A stretch of DNA of 64,000 nt from Paramecium octaurelia (taxonomy: Eukaryota > Ciliophora > Oligohymenophorea > Peniculida > Parameciidae), in assembly GCA_905182995.1 (NCBI GenBank), contig CAJJDP010000076.1:256356-320355 (forward strand). The letters are read 5' to 3'. A program made the position numbers and the translations under genes. The notes beneath the pieces are model-generated. The model did not search any database. It was not told the origin of the DNA and was given only the letters and a program-made list of their open reading frames with translations. Below are positions 57,918-64,000 of this stretch, piece by piece (the stretch's first letter is position 1; each line of letters begins with the position of its first letter).

Positions 57918-60900
57918 TCACAAACCAATTTTCTAATATTTCTCTTCCAGATATGCATAACGTCTTAATTCCTTCTCTACCCAATAAGGGCAATCAGGAA
58001 TTGAGACATCTAAAATGTATTTAATCAAGAGTAATATATGTTCTATGGCTGCCAAAAAAAAGGCACTAACTAAGGCGTCCTAATTTCCAATAATCCCTTT
58101 GAATTACTCCTTATTTACAGTTCCAATTACGATGCAATTCATGAATGTTGCACAATAATTTAAGATTTGAAATATTTACAACCAAATTCCAATAGAATCA
58201 GCAGCCTAAGCTCTTTCTCTTTTTAAAATGTGTTAGTAATTATATATTGATGATCTTAAATTGATATAGCAATTGATCATGAAAAATAAAGGAGCTGCAG
58301 GAAAAGTTGGGGCAAACATAGTAGTGTACCCAAATTGAATGGCAATATTTGTATATTCATCATACAGTAATTTTTATGGACCCTTGATTCTACTTATCTC
58401 GAGCTCTTATAAGAAGAGTAACTATTAATCATTAGATAGTTTTTCAGATGAAAATATTTGGTTACAAATTTTAGGTATATTCTTTTTTTCTTTTATTCTA
58501 TTTGCAAATAATTGTTTGAATTCAGTAAATAATCTGGTTAGAGAACGCTTTTCAAATTAGAATATGGCAAAAGGTAGTAGATTACTTTTGACATTTGAAA
58601 TTACTCCTCTTGTTATGATGATGCTAGCGACTGACACGCTTAATGAACTAGCATCATTTCCAAAGATAGCCACATACACAACTGAAACATAAGAGATAAG
58701 AAATTCAAACAGAAACACTTTTAAAATGTAAGAATATTCCTATTCTGATTCGTACATATGATTTTCCCAAGTGACCAATGATTTGCATAGTCTTTTGTAT
58801 AAATCACAAAACACAGTCATAGAAACACCATTCAATGAATTGATAACTATGGACATAACTTAATTATCTGAGTACTCCTCCAACCAAATGTTAAAAGCAT
58901 AAAAACTCAAAACAATAATAGCAATTCCTATTAAAATGACAGGACCTTCTGCTATTAATCTTCTTTTAAAGGTTGTAAAATAATCATAGATTTGAACAGT
59001 ATGGGTTGCTTCATTTATGATGTATTATCCTGTATACATAACTCTTTGTGGTTGAGTCTACTTGAATTTATGCATGTCCCAGCAAAATTTCAATTCTGAC
59101 TCTCTATTCTTCCACTTCTCCATGAACAAAGTCGACCAAAGAGTCATTAGCAATGCATAAAATGGTACAATTGACGAACTTATATATTGATATTTGTTAC
59201 TTTACTTATTGAATTATAATGATATAAATTCCTAAGGCTGCTCCAAAAAGGGATGGGATCATCAACCAGCCTATGATTTATACATTCAAAGCTATGTACC
59301 AAGCAACTACTGGACCAAAGTAAGAGGAGATGGCATGCAATGGTCTTAAAGCTATTTGTTGAGTTTCATATCTTAAGGAATCACGAATACAATTGTTTTG
59401 TTGCTCATCCCAAAATTAAGTAATCTTTTCGCATTTTTATTTATCTTCTAAAGGAAAATGAGATATAATTAATTATTCCAAAACGAATTTTTCAACGTCG
59501 AATTCATCATTCAGAGTCTTCAAAATCAACATTTACACCTATAAGTCTTTAGGAAATTCAAAAAACCTACTCTTCTGATAATTAAATTAACAAATATACT
59601 AAATTATTAATCTAATTAATTTTTACTTTTGTTTGAAAATTATAACACGATATTTAATAAAGATCTGCCAATCTGTAAATGGAATCAGGAGGTATTTTCA
59701 AGACGTAGTAGTGATACAATGGCTTAACTTTCTTGTGATGCTAATTCTCATTGTATAAATCCAATTAATCGAGATTTGGAGCATGGAAAATCAAAAATTC
59801 AAAACTCCACCCCCTCTCTAAAAATGTCTGTCTAATATTTTATAATTGTAAAAAAACAATGTCTTATTCCACACTTAATGTTCCCTTGGTCTAAATTACG
59901 TATTAATATCCTAACTCAGTCAAACTTTTGATCTCTTATTTTACTTAGATATTCTCTTCATAGAATTCCATAAATTTAGAATTATATGTTAATTCAAATG
60001 GTTTTAAACATCTACTATTAACTGCATCTACTGATATCCCATGGGATATTAATATTTTCATGCAGCGATATTTTTCTTATTCAATAGCAAGATGAAGAGC
60101 ATTTGATGGATTTTAATCAGTGAGAATATTGATGCATTCTTTCTTGGACTAATAGATCAGAATTCATTACTTTATTAAATTAGATAGTATTGATTGGTTT
60201 TTTAGCATTTTTATTCAACATTCCTGAACTATCATAATATTCGTAGTCACTTTCTAAAATTACTTTTAATATTTTAAGTTTGCCTTTATAAGCTGCAATA
60301 TGTAAACAGTTAAATCCTTAATAAACATTGAGAAATGGATTGCATTTTCTTTTTAGAAAATAAATGAAGAAATCCTGATTACCTTGTCTTGCTGACCAAT
60401 ATTAAAGTCTGCATTCATATTTTTAATGAGTAGTGAGTTCTTCTTTACTATCAAATATTTAAAATTTTTCCTTGGATCCCTTTTCTACATCGTCATTAAA
60501 TATCAATGTGGTTTTGGTCCTATGACGTTTGTGATTTTCTCGTCTTGATTAAGATACCTTGAGTGTAGGTTCCACTAAAGTAGGTTAATTATTATTGGAA
60601 TTGTATTATTGTATTTACAGTAATTCATCCTGATTGGTTTCTGTAATTATTTTACTATTATTCGTATTCCTAGAATTGAACACTTTGATTTCAGGTATCT
60701 TTTCTTCCTCTGGTTCTTTCATTTCAATACGAGAATCATCATATAAAGGAATGTCGCCAACATCATCCAAATTTTTTTATTAAACTCGTTAACATCCTGT
60801 CCTTTGTTAATATTTTAAAACTTATTGACTTTATAAGACTTATTGGCTGTTAGGTGTTTTTTAAGTACTTTTTACATTCGTGTATTTGGAGAGAAATGAA

Positions 60901-61721
60901 TTCGAGGCATAACTTCTGTTTATATTTGAGATATTTAAACATGGTATTCCATATCTTGATGGTTCTGATTCTGGTGATGATTCCTCGTCTTCCTTTTAGA
61001 AAATTTGCATCAGCGGAATTTATGATGTAATTGTTGTTGCTTTTCTTTATTTTCTTTTTTTAACTTTCCTCTTCAATTCTTATTAGGCAGTCACCTTAGC
61101 ATATTCAATCACCACATTTTAAAAGATATCCCAAACGTCTTTCCTAATTCATACTTTATTTTAAAATACTTATATTCTTCGGGGCGATTCTCTAAAAACA
61201 AATAATCGATGGGGAAATTTCCTTACTGCTCTGTTTCTAATTGCAAATTGAAATTTTATTAGATCAAGTAATCCACTAATTCCTTATTACCATAATAAAA
61301 AGCCCAATGCAATGGATTCGGTTTATAACTGCATTAGCAAGGTATTGATGCCCCATTCTCAACAAGCAACCTTATGGTTTTCTCCTATTTTTCTGGATTG
61401 TATTCCCCAGAATATCTAAATAAAATAAAGCTGATCTAATTACCCTTTGATGCTCGCTAGTTCCAATGGAGTATATGAATGCATATCTCCCTTATTCAGA
61501 TCAATCATCTGATTATATACTTTACACCACCACTTAATCAATTTATATTATCCCAAGTAAGCTGCCCAATGTACTACACTCCTACTCTAATCATCAACCA
61601 TACTAAAAAATTCCAATAATTTTTTATGTGCAAACTTCAATTCTTATTCAAAATGCTTTTTTAATGTATTTATATCTCCATCCTTAACCCATTCCAATAA
61701 CTGGGTTTAAGTAATTTGCAT
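57918..61721 (-). CDS. ankyrin-anoctamin (TMEM16) fusion protein
   Basis: One frame with short introns links two parts. The N-terminal 600 residues carry ankyrin repeats (SVVHWAAYLGQYKLIKWW, NPLHWAFYYGNKELVDYLI, NCLHIAAYKGKLKILKVIL, ALHLAIEQEKYRCMKILISH) around a charged linker. The C-terminal half is an anoctamin: FGPVVAWYIALNVQIIGWLM, FMEKWKNRESELKFCWDM, and near the end FGYTTMFAPTFPAAPLFFMI, NCYINLRSSIYNYQ, DSIGIWLQIFQILNYCA. Anoctamins are calcium-gated chloride channels or lipid scramblases in about ten helices. The intron at 59179-59200 (AAG) lies in the helix region. Start MQITQTQLLEWVKDGD at 61721, stop complement of 57918-57920. The join from the ankyrin repeats at about 60100 to the anoctamin part reads in one frame, which supports a single gene. 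Confidence 0.82.
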
Positions 61722-62134
61722 AGAAATTTTAAATATTGGAATAAAAAAATATAATTAACTCAATTCCAAAAATCTTAACTATTCCCTGAATCAAAAATGG
61801 AGATTATAATCCAAAGATTTTAATAATTTCAGGATATCTACATGATATTCAATTTAAATTTATTAATTTTGGATATTTTTAATCCTATTATAAGAAAAAT
61901 AATTTATTACTGTTGATCTAAAATTATTAATCTAAGATAATTCGATTTTTCAGAAATGTTATCCTCCATTTTCATAATAATTCATAAATAGGAAATTCAT
62001 TTTTCTGTGCAATTATTTATTCTAATCTCCTTTTAAAAGTTCATTAAAACTTAAGTTCTATCATTCTCATCCACAAATTGTTTTAAATAGTATTGTTTTA
62101 TTATTTTTCCAATTTTTATTATAATAAAAATTAT
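61722..62134. other. intergenic, AT-rich, divergent promoter region
   Basis: About 410 bases between the divergent starts of the ankyrin-anoctamin gene and the cyclic-nucleotide-binding gene. Very AT-rich with no coding frame or obvious motif. Confidence 0.4.
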
Positions 62135-64000
62135 ATGAATAACATACTGCAAACTTAAATAATGAAAGACATCAAAAGAGATCATGGGTAATATTTGCTA
62201 GAAAAAATGTTTGAAAAATTTAAACTTGTGACTTTATAGGAAAACGAGGTTTTATTCAAGATTGGTGATGTTGGAAATAAATTATATATTTTGTTATCAG
62301 GTCGGTTAGGAGCGTATATGGAATTAGAAGAATGTCAATTTGAATTGAAGAAAATCAACGATATTTTGTATTACTTCACTTATCATGTAGGCCATATGAT
62401 CAGTTAGGAGAAAATGCCTTGCATAACTAAAATTGTAAAAGAAATCAGACCATCATTGCTTTGGAGTAAAGTTCTATTGCTTATATAACCAGACAGGACT
62501 ATTAATTGATTATTGGTAAATATAGGTCAGATAATTTGGACATTAAGTTACAGCTATTAAATAAGTTAGATTGCTTTCAATCTTGGACTATAGGTTAGTT
62601 TAAAAGCTTTAGTTGTTATATGTTTTTATAAAATTTTTGTTTAAATGAAATTGTGTATAAGGAAAATGATGACTCGTAATTTTTATATATTGTAAAAGAT
62701 GGACAATTTGAAATGATCAAGACAATATAGGATGAGAAAAGAATACTGAGAAAAAGAACTAAAAGAATGTATGATTAATTAAAGATAATAGCTAAGTTGT
62801 TTACTAAATGAAGGTTAAATATTTGGTGAAGAATCATTAATGAGATCATTAGACGAAGATCCAAAAATTTAATCTCCCTTAAATAATTGCGTATACATCC
62901 AAAGATATTCAACAGTAAAATGTATGAGCATAAGTGGATCCTTATTTAGAATATCAAGAAAAGACATAGTAGAGAGATGCTGGGATGAAATAACTAAATT
63001 ATAATTTTTATCTCTTTTAATCAAATTAAAAAATTTTAGATTGAAACGAGTCAACTCATTAAAGAATAACTAAGAAGCCAATGAAAATTTTACTGATTTT
63101 GAAAGCGGTAGAAAATTTAGAAATAATTCTACTTAGACATAAAAAAAAATTACTCTAGAACCAATATTTACTAATACTTATTTTTAGAAATATTTCGAGT
63201 AGTAATAATAGAAAACAAAGTCAACAAAAATTGTTAAAACTAAATTTTAAATAAGGTTGAACTCTATTGATGCATTATCAAATTAAAACAATTCCCCTAA
63301 GATTTCTATCTAACGAAAAGCTTCATAATTTCACAAATTGTTATCACAAAGATATCATAAAAGTACGAATAAATAGGACAATAAATAATTCTCGTTTGAC
63401 TTCCCATCAAATAATGTTGGATATCAGTATTATAAATAGTTCTTAACGAGTGAAAGAATTAAAAGTTTGCATTGCTGAAGTGTCATATTTATTAGAAAGG
63501 TTGATACTCAATTTCAATTATATTTATTAAATAAAAATTTAATGATTACTACAATACCTATTTCTCTTCATTAATCAACAGATCGAACTGGAACTACTTT
63601 TAGGTTCGAAAATCAAAAATAATAAAGCATGAATCTCTTACAAAGAGTTAAATAACACTTATAATATAAGTCAGCAACATTTAAGACAAAAAGAGAATGT
63701 GTTATTGATTCATAATAATTGGATAAACATGTCAATGATGAGTTAAATAATAAAAAGTATTTGACAGCTATGGATAACGATGATATCAACCACCAAAAGT
63801 TGATTGACGATTGTGTTAGAGATATACTAAAATTTAATAAACCAGTGCCTAATGAAACCGATGCGTCTCCTCTATTCAGGGGTAGTTAAAGATCATCCTT
63901 CTCATAAATTGGAAAAAGTGTCCCTAAAAATAGAATCAAAAGATTGTCATCCACGATTTTGGTTGGACAAATGGTTAAAAACAAAGGATTAGAAAAACCA
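62135..64000 (+). CDS. protein with two cyclic-nucleotide-binding domains (3' end beyond window)
   Basis: ATG 62135 (MNNILQTQIMKDIKR) leads into a first CNB fold: LVTLQENEVLFKIGDVGNKL, YILLSGRLGAYME, then PYDQLGENALHNQNCKRNQT and SSIAYITRQDYQLI. A second follows: SFSCYMFLQNFCLNEIVYKE, LYIVKDGQFEMIKT, LLNEGQIFGEESLM. The phosphate-binding cassette has GEN/GEE, but the key Arg of cAMP-binding cassettes is not obvious, so nucleotide binding is uncertain. Introns at 62368-62390 (TAG) and about 62769-62796 (AAG) restore the frame. The rest is Lys/Gln/Ser/Asn-rich. An in-frame TGA at 63476-63478 needs an intron I could not place; the same frame then stays coding to the window edge. Confidence 0.72.

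Overview
This is a stretch of ciliate macronuclear DNA, almost certainly from Paramecium. TAA and TAG run through every recognisable protein as glutamine codons and TGA is the only stop. Most introns are tiny (about 18-31 nt, GT...AG), intergenic DNA is short and very AT-rich, and neighbouring genes often end within tens of bases of each other. Standard-code ORF calls are therefore broken pieces of longer genes. The gene models below were rebuilt by hand with the ciliate code and inferred introns, so first exons and hypothetical genes are less certain than the conserved cores. I saw no tRNA, rRNA, transposon or CRISPR array.

Left part (1-18 kb): an unidentified gene end, a CFAP45-like ciliary coiled coil, a Mei2-type RNA-binding protein, a MORN protein, a PHT/Pho84-type phosphate transporter, complex I subunit NDUFS8, SRP19, a multidomain AGC kinase (ubiquitin-like, ankyrin, PH, kinase), a PTAR1-like protein and several hypothetical genes. 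At 18.3-21.0 kb a 1313-bp block is present twice in direct orientation, separated by one N; this looks like a scaffolding artefact that splits two genes.

Middle (20-44 kb): a polytopic membrane protein with a large soluble tail, a calcyphosin-like EF-hand protein, a PTB/hnRNP L-like RNA-binding protein, a karyopherin-beta, an AGC kinase starting MGNC, a type II membrane protein, a NUF2-like kinetochore protein, two neighbouring membrane-bound hybrid histidine kinases, an EGF/RING-H2 membrane protein and a CDPK-like protein whose kinase domain has lost its catalytic residues.

Right part (45-64 kb): a ZIP metal transporter, a La-motif protein carrying a DUF3223 domain, an ANTH (AP180/CALM) endocytic adaptor, a CID-domain protein, Cdh1/Fizzy-related, a kinesin-3 with FHA domain and a C-terminal CaaX-like end, a MORN protein, an ankyrin-anoctamin fusion, and a protein with two cyclic-nucleotide-binding domains that runs off the right edge.

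The genes do not form an operon or one pathway. Common themes are cilia and cytoskeleton (CFAP45, MORN, kinesin), calcium and nucleotide signalling, phosphorelay, and cell-cycle control. The most interesting observations are the unusual domain fusions, the dead CDPK-like kinase and the frequent use of AAG and CAG (once GAG) instead of TAG at intron 3' ends.
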